This document shows positions 50,451-61,534 of a DNA stretch of 64,000 nt, in pieces (the first letter of the stretch is position 1; every line of letters begins with the position of its first letter). Made by a program: the position numbers and the translations under genes. Source of the stretch: Sordaria brevicollis (Eukaryota; Ascomycota; Sordariomycetes; Sordariales; Sordariaceae); NCBI GenBank assembly GCA_033439795.1, contig JAUTDP010000011.1:1488001-1552000 (forward strand), read 5' to 3'. The notes below the pieces were generated by a model. The model worked only from the letters and a program-made list of their open reading frames with translations, did no database searches and was not told the origin of the DNA.

Positions 50451-50779
50451 TCGAATTATTCGATAAGATATAAAATATTACCGGAATAAAATTCAAATTG
50501 TACTATAATTCCTATATAATTTAGTAGTATCTAAATGAAAATTAATTAATATATAATATATAATCCTTAGAAGTACGTTTCGTTATTTACGAGAATAACC
50601 CCTAAATAATTATTAATTAAGAATTATAAAACGTATTAGAAAAAAAAAAAAAGGAAGAGAAAAATTAAAAGGAAAATAAAATACTTAACGCCGTTAGATT
50701 ATAAATATTTATTATTATTATAAAGATATTTAAGAGTAAATATAAAATTATATTTAATTTAATTGAAAATTTATATAGG

Positions 50780-50905
50780 AATTTTATCGCCCATAGCCAA
50801 ATCGTATAAAATCGATACAAACCTCCTCTCACTTCGTTCGCAGAGACCCACCCAGTTCCTAGGGTGGGGTAGAGTGTCGTTGTGGGGTAGTCTATACTCA
50901 AAGAC
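50780..50905. repeat. right terminal inverted repeat of E
   Basis: Reverse complement of the left TIR plan: tip ending GACTA at 50905 and conserved block at 50785-50804. CpA and TpG are frequent here, unlike the core. Two overlapping stop-free stretches on opposite strands (50665-50978) reflect this and are not genes. Confidence 0.7.
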
Positions 50906-50913
50906 TACTTGCG
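50906..50913 (+). repeat. target site duplication right of element E
   Basis: CTTGCGTT, partner of 33541-33548. B3 subterminal sequence resumes with ACACGGAATTC, as in B2 at 30530. Confidence 0.75.
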
Positions 50914-50989
50914 TTACACGGAATTCTAGATACTACAGAAGTGTCAACACATCATGGCAGGCAGGGCAAGGTAGTTAACAAAGACACTC

Positions 50990-53036
50990 CCAAACACTTA
51001 CTATTAAAGCTAAATAACATCTTAAGTCACTAACACCCACTTTAGCTAGTGAACACCGCCGCCGCGACGGCCGCGTTCATGAACCTTCGATACATCAATA
51101 ATATAAACCTTCTCTATTCGAATCCCAAATAAGCCGATAATTAATATCTTATTAGTTTCCTCGATAATAGGGAGCTCAAGGTTCGCGAGGATTCAATTCG
51201 TAATTATTATTTTGGTTAATATAAGAAATATACGACGTTCGTTGTATTACTTTTACTCATAGAAGAAAATATAATCGATACGGCCTATATTAGTACTATC
51301 GTAGTACTTAATATAATCACCAATATAGAAGATATAACGCCTAAGAGTATTATAATACCCCCCGAAGGGTTCTAATTAATATATTTTTATATTAAAATGC
51401 CTAATTTTCTAACGTTAGGATTAAAGAAGTGGATAGGATGTGGATAATGAGTGTGAAGAGTATGAGAAACGGGGTGGGCATTAATATTCTAACGGTGTTC
51501 CGTTTATTTTTGCGGGATTTGGAGGAATCTCCGGCGATTCTTGGCCGATTCATAATGTTGTCCACTTGTCGCTTAATTGACGACACTAAACGCATAGGTA
51601 CGTCACATTTACCTGGCAAATGCGTAGTATTATTGCGTAGAACGGGACCTGGGCCTTTACCGAAGGTATAAAACAAGGGAAATCCTATAATAGATAGCTC
51701 CCTTGCTCGGTATATAATAGCATTAGTTAGGAGAGGGTGGGATGGGGGTTTGCGTTGTATTGTATAACGTACCTATTTAAAAAAGATAATTACTCGCTAT
51801 ATTACAAAGTACCAGGGACGAATCTTAGAATCCGCACATCGTAATCTAGCTCGCACGCACGGGATAAAGCACGGCGGAAATCGTTAATTATAGATCGTAA
51901 AAATATAATTAGATATTAGCCGGGACCTATAATAGGGTATTTGGTTTTATATATTATTACTTTTAGGAACTTCCCGATTATAGAAGGTCGGATATATATC
52001 TTTATAGTAACCGCGGGGATATCGAATTCCTACTCTTCTTTAATTATATTTATTAATCCTATGCGCTATTTGTCTTTACGGTAGAATAAGGTCTCGAAAA
52101 GACTAGGACTTTCCTTAGCTATATCGTAGAATTGAACGGTTAATTCGGGGTCGCTAATAGAAAACGAGCTTAATATACCGAATCGAACCGTATAAATAAT
52201 ACGCTTTTATTTAAGGATTTATTTTTTAATATTATAGCCGTTGGTTATTTAGGCTATTGCTTTTAAACGTTTAAATTATTATTATTATTAGTGTTAATAT
52301 TTAAATATTATTATCGACCTATACGGGCCGGGTTTTATATAGCAAATTTTCGGTACTTGCAGGTTATGTGTGCTGGACCGGCTATATCTACTACCCTAGA
52401 CTAATTGTATTGTAGTGCCCGATATATACGGAAATGCCAAGATTTAGATTTAGGGGTAACGATTTATAAATGATATTTTTCCTTTGGTATTACGTTTAAT
52501 AATTTAGGAGGATTATATTTGACGTAAATACAATTATAATATATATTTAAATAGATATTCGGTCGTAATACCTTACGAATATAGTCTCTTATTCGTTTAG
52601 GAAGGTTTATAGGTATTATAACTACGATTATACTACCTTCTTTATCTTTTGGATCGGTATTTTCGTTTATTTCGATATCGTCGTCTTTTTAACCGCTAGT
52701 ATTAAGAGTATTAGTATTGGGGCCGCTTGCCGAAGACCTTCGAGATAATAATATTTATAAAGGTCTAAATTAGGAATCTATACGAATTCGATTTTAGAAT
52801 GCCTTTTATACTCGAAGATTACTAGTAATGGCCGCTAAGGCTACTTTATATAAGAATTTATACCACTATTTATTATACCGGGTTGTAATTTCGATAAGTT
52901 CGTATACATCCCTAGTATTATATATATTTATAAGAATAGAGTTGCTCAAAGCTATTATTGTAAGAGCTCGAATAAAATATATAATAAATTTATTATTTAT
53001 AGCCTTATTCGCTTCGTTATCCTCTTCGTCTTTATT
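50990..53036 (-). pseudogene. second ORF of family B (B3 copy), unrecognised
   Basis: Best-preserved copy of the gene at 24300-26420. Its 3' third (50990-51780) still has many CpA and TpG, while the 5' two thirds are strongly mutated. The acidic N terminus is near 53036-52980, the SRRSSASGPN linker near 52740, PKRIRDYI near 52600, a DIAGPAHITCKYRKFAI-like segment in one frame near 52390-52340, and LFETLFYRKDK near 52090. The C-terminal block reads YYSTNIGRIDYIFF-like at 51290. The opposing stop-free stretches at 51401-51676 are shadows created by weak RIP. Function unknown; by synteny a partner of the transposase. Confidence 0.62.
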
Positions 53037-53199
53037 TTAACGGTTTGGTTAATGAAGGTCCTTCTATACCTTCTATATATACTGGTCGATATATTCTTTA
53101 TGCAACCAAGCCTCTAAGAGGGTGGGTACGATAATTGATTATTATATATATTATATAAGGTTGTAACTTTTGATATAGGATAGAGGTGAAGGTAAGGCG

Positions 53200-56100
53200 C
53201 TATATCTAGGCGGAAATGGCTAATTGCGAAGTATACGACTATATTCGATTTTCGATTTGGGGGTTAAAAATACGTTTAGTAGTATTTCGTGAGTTGCGGT
53301 AGTTATTCTTGGGGTATATTATATTAGTATTCGAAAAAAAAAATCTATAAAAAAGATATATAGAAAAAAGGTACGCATAGAATATTTACTTTTATATTTT
53401 AAGTACGTAAGGTCGGGTGGTCGTATTAGAATATTATCGAATATAAGCGTTAAATTGAATAATACTAGTCGATATTAATTAATACCCTATTATATATAGT
53501 ATACGGCTTTATCTCCTTTACGCTAAAAGTTAATATCGACCTCGTATTTTATTTATATATATTAGTAATAATAACGGTTAATCTCTATACTATTTATAAG
53601 GATATCTTTTTTATTAATAATATAATTTAGGCTAATAAAATAAAATTAATAGAATTTATACCCTGCTATACCTACGATACCGGCATTCTAATTTTGCTAA
53701 GGTATATTATTAGTATAATATAGGGTAAATATCGATATTAATATTAGCCTTCTTTAAAACTCTATAATAATACCCCTATCTAATGGTATTATATATTTAA
53801 AAGCTTTAACGATATTTTTAAAATTAAAAGTATATAGTCCGAATATAATAGGAAAAATATTAGCATCCTTCGTACGAATATTAAATAATAAGCCGGCCGG
53901 TAATTAATATACGCCTATAATAAATTTATATATATTACGATATATATTAAAATTATTAATAAAAGTAAGGATTAGGTAATTTAGAATATTATTATTATAT
54001 TATATATATATTTTATCCTATTACTCTTCGAAGTACTCCCTCCTATATATTTTAATTTCGAATTCGGTACGGGGTAATAAGGTATATACAAGCGGGTAGA
54101 TTTTCTTATATACGGTATGCAATATATTTTCATTAATAAGGAAAGTATTAGGCTCGCTACTATTATCGAAATTATTAAGGATACGGCGTACTAAGAAGGC
54201 CCTTTTTTAATACTCGATATTTAGTTCGGTCGAATATTTCTAGAAGGTTTTTCGAGCTCGAAGCTTACAAGCCGCACAACTACGACTACGACCTCTAGGT
54301 TTTAGGTTAATAATTAAATTAGAATTATTAAAATTATTACCGTTAAAGTAATTAATATTAACGGGAGTAAATTAGTTAGCCTATTCCTAAGGGATTTATT
54401 CCTCTTTATTTAACCGTATAACCAATTCGTACTTTTTGAACTTTATATTATAATTAAGTTAATAAAATAAATTAAGACTAGGGTATTTGAATTCGATTTC
54501 GTTAATAAAGATATATTCGTTAATTATAAGCGTAATTTCTCCCTCGGCTTTTTTAAATTTACTAATGTAATTTTTATTAATTACCTTAATACGGCTAATA
54601 TACAAACGGAAGTTTGGGTGGTCATCGGTAAGGCGGCAAAAATAAAGAGCTCGTATATTATTATACTCGTCGTTATTAATATTATTATTATTATTATCTA
54701 AATTATAATTATCAATATTAATAACGTTATAAATAATATAATCCTTACAATAATAAAAGTAAATGAAATTTAACGGGAAAATAGCCTTATTATTATTATT
54801 AAAGTCATTTAAAAAGTATATATATTCGCTAGAAGTAATCCTAATTAACGATAATTAGTAATTTAAATAATATAATTTTATCGGGTTCTCGACGAAATAT
54901 ACTATTCCCTTATAAAGATTGGCGGCCGTATCGGAATTTAGAAAGGCTTAAAATAAAGATTTAGGGTCTATAAAATAAAGTAGGGCCGGCACTATAGATT
55001 CGTTTTCCGGCTCGCCGGATTACAACGGGGACTCTTCCGCTTATTCTTATTATTCTTATCGTTATTATTACTTCGCTTATTCTTTTTTCCAACGGGCCGA
55101 TTTTATCTTCATTCTATCTTTCTATAAAGGTACCTTTATTATACGTATATCGAATAATAGCAGTCGTTGTGCAAATCGACCTTTTAAAATCGCTAATTAT
55201 TTTAATAACGATTGTATTATTAGAATAGGAAGTCCGTTGCGACCGCGCAATAAATTTAATATCTCTAACTATATTTTATAATCCTTTAACGATATACAAC
55301 GTAAATAAGTATATAAATTAAACGTTATTCCGAAATTCGTTATATATTCGTATTTATTATAATAATATCGGATTAAGGTCGAAGAATTTATAATTTAGCC
55401 GGTAGGAATATTTTATATTAAAAGTTCTTATAATAAAAGTAATTCGTTAATTTATTCGATTACCTATTTATCGATAAAGTCTTCGTTAAATTCGACTATT
55501 TTTAATTATAGAAGGTCGAATACTCTTTTAGCGTAATCGATATTAAAAAGTATTTCCTTTTTATTTAAAAGGTCGTCCTCGAATGCGGTTAACCTACGTT
55601 GGATATCGGCTAAATTGAAATCGTTAAGTAAATTTTCCTAGTCGATAATACCTATTCGTGCAAGTTAGCGAATATTCGGATTTTTTCCTAAATAGAAAGC
55701 TATTACTTACTATTATTATTATTATTATCGATATTTTCCCAATTATCTAAAGATAGTACTATAGGATTAAATATAATAATATTACTATTATTTTCGAAAA
55801 GAGGGGCGAATCCGATACTTTAAGCCGTCGGTAATTTAAACCGACGTGGGGCAATTGGTAATTTTAATAAACGACGTTATCCGGAGTACGGGTATATATC
55901 GGGAAGGGGGATTCGTTTACTATACTTAGCTTTAATACCGGCTGGTTTATTAACGATTTTATTAACCTACAAAGGATTATCGTCCTTTAAACGAGGTCGT
56001 TGAAATATCGCGAGATTATTTAAATTAACGGTCGGTTGTTAATTAGAGAGCGGTATTAGGAAAGGAGATTTATTAAAGCCAGTAAATAAAAAGTTATTAT
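53200..56100 (-). pseudogene. CMC/tnp2-like transposase of B3
   Basis: Uninterrupted but RIP-mutated copy of the gene split in B1. The N-terminal SDFDLANIQRRL-type segment is near 55640, and the empty site for Gypsy C is near 54990. The basic PRGRSRS/RARKP segment is at about 54305-54240. The core, with the L-AGLSFNTRARD-like block near 53890 and the degraded C-x-x-C pair near 53645, has the tnp2/CMC arrangement described for B1. The transcribed direction is away from the AT-hook gene. Exon structure upstream of 55700 is unresolved; one exon-like block with FAPLFENNSNIIIF lies near 55800. Confidence 0.6.
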
Positions 56101-57190
56101 AGAGGGAAGAATTAAAATCGAGAGAAAAATAGGGAGAGAGTATGTAATAAGGTTATTAAAGTTTATAAGGTTGTTAAACGTAACGGAATTCTATAAATAA
56201 ATCGTATAGTATATAGGTATGCGGTATATACCCGGTCTAGGATATTCACTATTTATTTGCTCGAAGTATACCGTAGATACCGGTATATACCCGATTTGAA
56301 ATATTCACTATAATTATTTACTAACTACCCTAATAAATATATAGATACGTAACTTGGGTATTTATTAATAATAAATAATAGAGATAAGGGTAACCCGCTC
56401 TATATTTAGCCACTTTTTATCCTAACTACCGGATAATAAACGAAAAAGATAGGGCATTCGTATACAAATCTAGACCTGCATACAATATATAGCCTTTTAT
56501 ATAATTTATTAAGAACTTTTTGGAATACTAGTAGTTTTAGATATCGAAATTTTCGAATCTCTCCTTAGAATTTCTCCTTAAAATCTCTCCCTCTTTTATA
56601 AACTTTAATTTTATTAATTTTATAGATCCTACCTCTCTCTCTATCTCCTTCTAAATATATTTATTTTTAACGAATAATTTCCTTTATTAATATAATTATT
56701 CCTTTTTCTTTTATTAATTTGTAACGCCTTATTATTCACTTATACATTACAACGCTAGTGACCGTTAGCGCCAAGGGTTTTGTCGAAGTGCGGTAATTTA
56801 ATTGGCTATATTATTTTTAATCCTTACCAAAATATCGGTTTTACGACCTACTTTCAACCTTAACGATATTTCGTCCAAAATACTATTTACTATATTACTA
56901 TATTTATAAATATATTTACTTACGGCTTATATTACCTACCTATTTCTATTTATTATTTATTCGTTTAATATAGTATTATAAAAAATTTTAGAAGGTGGTC
57001 GCTAGGCCCCGCGCCGCACCGCGTATAAAATTTTAATTAAAAAACGAAACTTCGAAATTATTTTCCTTTTTCGAAATTAAATATTATTATTAGACTTCTT
57101 AAATAAACTAATAAATCAATTAACCGACGCGTATTGTATAATTATATTAGTCTATAATTATAATGAGTATTAAGATTATTATCGTTATTA
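56101..57190. promoter_or_regulatory. divergent intergenic region of B3
   Basis: Spacer between the transposase (minus) and the AT-hook gene (plus), homologous to 6001-7055. A GC-rich block near 56995-57025 (GCGCCGCACCGCG) is shared with B1 near 6100 and could be the bidirectional promoter core. No gene is seen. Confidence 0.5.
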
Positions 57191-57527
57191 TTATTATCCC
57201 GGATTCGTATAATTAATAAATATTAAAACGATACCGATTAAGAAAACGAATAACGGTCGTCCCTGCGGTCGTCCCCCTAAGGATACTCCTAAGGGTATGT
57301 TTAAGGACCTAGCCCCGCCGGCCGATAAAGGTAAAAGTAAAAGGACCGTTAGCTTTAACCTCGCCGCCGACGACGATAACGACGAAGATGAGGATAAATA
57401 TCCTTTAAGTAATTAATTTGGCTCGCCCACTAGTTTACCTCCTAAACCTATTAATAAACCTAAGAAGGCTTCGTATTCTTTTACTAGTTAGGAAAGTGTT
57501 ATTCTTCTTAAATACTAAAACCTATCG

Positions 57528-57585
57528 GTATATTTTCTTTATAAATCCTTTTATTTTTTCTATTTATTCTCTAATATAATTTAAG
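57528..57585 (+). other. 58-bp intron of the AT-hook gene
   Basis: GTATAT at the 5' end, a CTAAT-type branch site at 57571 and AAG at the 3' end (B1 has TAG). Removing it joins two phase-0 exons in the frame used by the following 3.2 kb. The size and signals are typical of filamentous fungi. B1 has the same intron at 5510-5558 with a different length. Confidence 0.8.
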
Positions 57586-58439
57586 CGCCGCTATTTTACT
57601 ATTTTATATAACGATAAGTATTAAGACTAATAGTAGGGACCTACCCGTTTTAAGCGTATCGTTAAATATCCCGAGTCTAATATATCTATTAATATTCTGC
57701 AGAAGGATTCCCAACGCACTGGCACTGATAATGTCCTAGTAACTAATATTATATTATTTACCTATTAATAGTAGTACTAGCCCTAGCCGTAGTATTAGTA
57801 GATGTATTAGTAGTAAGGATATGGAATGTATAGTAATATTATTCATTTAGAGTAATATTAGATTGTCTCTAGATTACCCGGCTTTTCTATGGTCCCCCAG
57901 CGTAATATAACAATTACGCCAGCCCTCAACTTCTCGCCTAGTCAATACACTCCTGGCGGCTTCATTGCGCATAGTAATATTCCGGGCAATTATTACACCC
58001 CTTCCCGCTTCATGACGCCCATTTATTTATAGTAATATAAATTCCCGTCAATTTCTCCTACTCCTTCCCACTTTTCGGCTCATTTTCACTATTCGGCCAT
58101 CGACCAGCAGATAATTAAATAGGAAATCCAAGGCCGAATTCAAACATAGATATAGATTATGCAACAATAAATGCAGGAAAAAATGCAGCAAGAAATGCAA
58201 CGTCAAATAATGGAATTTCAGCAACAATTCATGCGAAACCAGTCCTTTGCCGTCAGTCAATCTACTACCGCTAATCTTATCACTGGTTAGTCTATCACTA
58301 GTCAGTCTGCCGAGCCCAATATTATTACTCCTCAACCCAGCAACAATAACATACAGGACATTAAGCGTTTTCTTCGAAGAGGAAGTTTTGCCGATAAAAG
58401 CGATTTCACCGCGTTGACCAACGAATAGCAAGAGGCAAA

Positions 58440-58780
58440 TAAAGCCGAGGAGGTCCGCAAGGCAGATCAATTGCGTAGGCAAGACCAAGTACGCAAAGTT
58501 CAAGAAGACGAGCGTCGTAAGGCAGAAGAGCGTCGCAAGGCTTAAGAACAAAAGCGTCGCAAGGTAGAGGATGTACGCAAGGCAAAAGAGGTCCGCAAAG
58601 CAGAAGAAGTACGCAAAGCTAGCGAAGTACGTAAAGCCAGCGAGGCACATAAGGCCGAAGAGGCACGCAAAGCAGAGCAAACTCGCAAGGTAGAAGAGGT
58701 ACGCAAAGCAGAGTAGGCTCGTAAGGTAGAAGAGGTACGCAAAGCGTAGATCGCCAAAGAAAAGGCAAAAGTATAAAAGA
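58440..58780 (+). repeat. degenerate 18-bp codon repeat (KAEEVR)
   Basis: Roughly twenty units of CGCAAGGCAGAAGAGGTA type encode a charged coiled coil in the AT-hook protein. The low stop density here makes a 316-codon stretch on the opposite strand (58048-58998) that is a shadow and not a gene. Confidence 0.85.
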
Positions 58781-60783
58781 CTAGACTTCCCATTCCGCCT
58801 TTCAATTCGGGCATATCGAATACCCTTAGCCGTAATAATAAATTTGAAGCCCACTCTGGTTTCAACTTCGAGAATAATTTCCGGCAATAGATAGAGGAAG
58901 ATTTCAATCCGTTTAATAATAACGAAGAGGACTTTGAGGACATCGGTGCATCTCGTACTTCTAGATTTGGTATTATTGGCGGCTTTAGTATCTCTCAAGA
59001 TATTATACCCATCGGTAAAAATAGAGGTGGTCGTGGCGGTAGAGGCTCTGGTGCTAGTGCCTCTAATACTAGTGCCTCTAGTGCTAGTGCCTCTAGTATA
59101 TCCCTAAGTGCCAACCCTAATGCCACCCCCAACTCGAGTAATAAAAAACGCAAAAAGGGTAGTAGTAAAAGGGATAATAGTCGACTATTAGAAGAATCCT
59201 TTATAGAATTCTTCTATAAGCCTACCCGTACTAATTTATAGAAATTCTACGAAAAAGGCGTCCCTACTAAATTAAATTTCAAAGCCGTAAATAGCGAATA
59301 TAAAAGTCCGACTAATAAAGACAATATAATCGAAAGGATTAAGGGTATTAAGGCTCTTTATAATAATGTAATCGTTTTTAACGAATTGAATAAAGAGCTT
59401 CGCTAAATATTATTCTTATACTATTATAATTAGTTTTCTAATATTATTATTAAGAATATAATATACGGTATTAATACCCGTTTATATCGTTTTAAAAATT
59501 TAAGGGAATATATTTTAGCCACCCACCGTACCGAGAAATCCAACTTCTTCAATTATATTATACAATTATTCTTCGAAAATATTATTTCTAATAACCTTTA
59601 CCTATTAGACTACGATATCAATAATAACGAAGAATATAAGTAATAATATAAGGATTTAATTAAGAGCTAGATTAATAAACGTACTTTTAATTAAATCTAT
59701 ATATATATTACTAAATATATTAATTACGAAGAGATATTTAGTAATAGAACTAATTTACTATTTTATTATATTAAGACCGAGCTCTAAGATATAGGACTAT
59801 TTATATTGGATTTTATTAAATCCGAGCGTTTACTCAATAAAGGTCGCCCTAAATACGACCCTAAAGAGATCGATAATAAGGTTCGTAGGTACTTGCGTAA
59901 AAAATTCGCAGCGCTCCCTTTCGAATTAAGGTATAAGGAGGTCGACCGCTAATAGTTCGTATAGATGCCGTTGGAGTTTGTATCGAAGTAGAATAAGCTA
60001 GCCAATATATTTAGGTTAGACCGCTTTAATAGGAGCGTCGTTATAGAGGCGCCGCCTCCGCCTCCTATTGAACGCATAGCCAATTATCCACATACTGGCA
60101 GATAGCGCCGCCTGCCGCCCGTCGAAGAGTATAAGTAGCCTAGGACCCCTAGCGGAAGCCATAATGACAACCGTGACAGAGGTGACCAAGACAATTATGG
60201 TCGGGGCGACCGTAACAATAGAGGTGGTCGTGACAATTATGGTCGTGATCATCACGAAAGGGCCGACCGTGATAGAGGTGGCCGTGATTATTACGAGAGG
60301 AGCGACCGCGATAACCGTGATAGAGGTGGCCGCGACAGTTATGGCCGTGATCATCATGATAGGGGTGACCGTCACAATAGAGGTGACCGTAACAATTATA
60401 GTCGTGATCATCACGAAAGGGCCGACCGTGACAACCGTGACAATAGAGGCGACACTCGAACTAAAAGTAACTATCAAGAGCAATACACGCCTACCTAGCG
60501 GTCTTCATCTGGATACTAGCGCCAGCGCCCTGCTAGTGGTGCTAGTAGTGCTAGCAATCGTCGTCCCGAGGAGGAAGAGGAGAGCTCAGACGACGAACCG
60601 ATTAATCCTCGTCAACGTCGTAAAGGTCGTTATGGTCAACGGATGTCCGAGTCTTACGATATCACCCCCCATATCCCCCGGCGCAACCGCAAGCCTGCTA
60701 CCGCGGCCTCAACACTGACATTATAGTCGGCAACACTGCAGTCGGCCACCATCGATGAGCGTATGAGCTCCCTGCACCTCTGA

Positions 60784-61534
60784 GTCTGAGTTTTTTCGTG
60801 TTTTGTACATTACCCGTGTCCGATTAGTAACAACATTATAAATAGCACCGCAATCAACATCACAACCGTTAACATCGCAGCATTCAACATCGCATTCATT
60901 ATCACAATATTCAGATACATCGCATTCAACATCGCCACCAAAAACATATGGAAAATGGTTCGTAGATAGATAGTCGTCGTATTCAATGTCTTTTTACTGT
61001 ACTATTTGGCTTCTTCTGCTATTCGTTGTGCATTGTCATTATTGTCATCCATTATAATTATCATTTTCATGATTGTTGTTGTGTTGCATTCAATTGCCCC
61101 TGATTGTGGTCGCTGCACTGCACTACGCGATAGTGTAGGGGTACTAACGCAGTGCAGGGGTCGTGGCGACAGCGACAGCGATAGCGATAGCGACATTCGC
61201 ATGCCTGTCAATTGAGTAGGAGCGTTGACGTGCCTTCTGCTTTTGGCCGCGACCGTGCCAAGGCGACCTACCATCGTATATGAATACCTTGACTTGCGAC
61301 CGTAATATAGAAGGACTACCTTTATCGTAATTGCCTCCGACTATTTTTCCCATGTCCTACCCCAGTTTGAGATACTTGGCGCTGTAGGATACCTAACGGT
61401 TGATCTGCTCCCAACGGTTGAGGGCGTAGAATAACGGTTGGGAAATTTCAACGGTTAATTAACGATTGAAATGTGTTAATCGTATTTTGACGATGGTTCT
61501 ATAAGAAAACCTTTCCTATAACCCGGTAGCTAAG
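60784..61534. repeat. B3 right subterminal region and TIR
   Basis: Non-coding end, weakly mutated. It holds degenerate repeats of CATCGCATTCAACATCG type (60845-60945), AACGGTT motifs at 61394, 61413, 61433 and 61450, and the TIR ending CTAAG at 61534. Short stop-free stretches on both strands at 61002-61353 conflict with one another and have no support from other copies. Confidence 0.75.
61167..61194 (+). repeat. hexamer repeat (GCGACA/GCGATA)
   Basis: Four to five units of CGACAG or CGATAG in the B3 right end, part of the little-mutated zone. Confidence 0.8.

Larger units (their letters stand above)
33549..50905 (+). mobile_element. 17.4-kb TIR element E with SNF2 helicase, unclassified
   Basis: E splits the B3 subterminal region: the sequence to 33546 and from 50912 join into one collinear stretch also found in B1 and B2. 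The left end reads TAGTCTCAG; the right end in reverse complement reads TAGTCTTTGAG. About 100-140 bases inside each end lies a matching block, CGATTTGGCTAT(A/G)GGCGATA, in inverted orientation (33688-33707 and 50785-50804). Coding-like sequence is nearly all on the plus strand and includes a complete SNF2 helicase relic. The core is heavily RIP-mutated but the two tips are not. I see no RT, integrase, tyrosine recombinase, DNA polymerase or DDE transposase I can recognise. An 8-bp duplication would fit hAT or KDZ-type elements, but nothing else ties it to them. Confidence 0.8.
57190..60783 (+). pseudogene. AT-hook, coiled-coil, RG/RD-rich accessory gene of B3
   Basis: Two exons, about 1,170 codons. 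Exon 1 (to 57527) encodes the AT-hook relic GRPCGRPP at 57255-57278 and an acidic tract (ADDDNDEDEDKYP). Exon 2 (57586-60783) keeps one frame throughout: a Gln-rich segment (57770-58240), a Lys/Glu/Ala/Arg repeat of KAEEVRK type forming a coiled coil (58440-58780), a Gly/Arg and Ser/Ala-rich linker (59025-59130), an unrecognised alpha-helical middle domain (59200-59950), a proline patch (60048), RDRGGRDNYGRDHH-type repeats (60165-60450) and an acidic EEEEESSDDE tail. Stops are nearly all former Gln codons. RIP is light in 57900-58900 and after 60030. It is probably the element's DNA-binding accessory protein; that is inferred from the AT-hook and the subterminal repeats. No known family recognised. 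Confidence 0.7.
32694..61534. mobile_element. DNA transposon B3, most complete copy, split by element E
   Basis: B3 runs from the TIR CTAAGCCGCGG at 32694 to the TIR CTTAGCTACC (minus strand) at 61534; without E it is about 11.5 kb. Both ends share an inner block ending in ATCGTTAAAATACG or ATCGTCAAAATACG, and clusters of AACCGTT/AACGGTT. Contents: left subterminal region, second ORF (minus), transposase (minus), divergent spacer, AT-hook gene (plus) and right subterminal region. It inserted into B2/B4 just after AACGGTT with a duplication of about 2 bp (TT), which fits the 2-3 bp of CMC elements. Its right part and left tip are the least RIP-mutated DNA of the window. Confidence 0.85.

Noticed and set aside
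33549..50905. E as a Starship, Maverick, Helitron or integrated virus
   Set aside because: No DUF3435-type tyrosine recombinase, polymerase B, Rep/HUH motif, or capsid-like sequence could be recognised. E has TIRs and a short duplication, which Helitrons lack. Heavy RIP could hide such genes, so this is absence of evidence.
51401..51676. Overlapping stop-free frames on both strands
   Set aside because: The region is a little-mutated part of the second ORF of B3. Overlap on both strands reflects low stop density. I could not decide the exon frame, so no separate gene is claimed.
58048..58998. Longest stop-free stretch of the window (316 codons, minus strand)
   Set aside because: It is the shadow of the KAEEVR-type codon repeat and weakly mutated exon of the AT-hook gene on the plus strand. 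Its Leu/Phe/Ala/Cys repeats mirror the repeat on the other strand.
60016..60718. Stop-free stretches on both strands over the RG/RD repeat
   Set aside because: Both are low-complexity readings (Val/Thr/Ile) of the RDRGGRDN-type repeat. The RG/RD frame is the one collinear with the rest of exon 2.
61002..61353. Three mutually overlapping small frames
   Set aside because: They sit in the right subterminal region of B3, include the CGACAG hexamer repeat, and conflict with each other.
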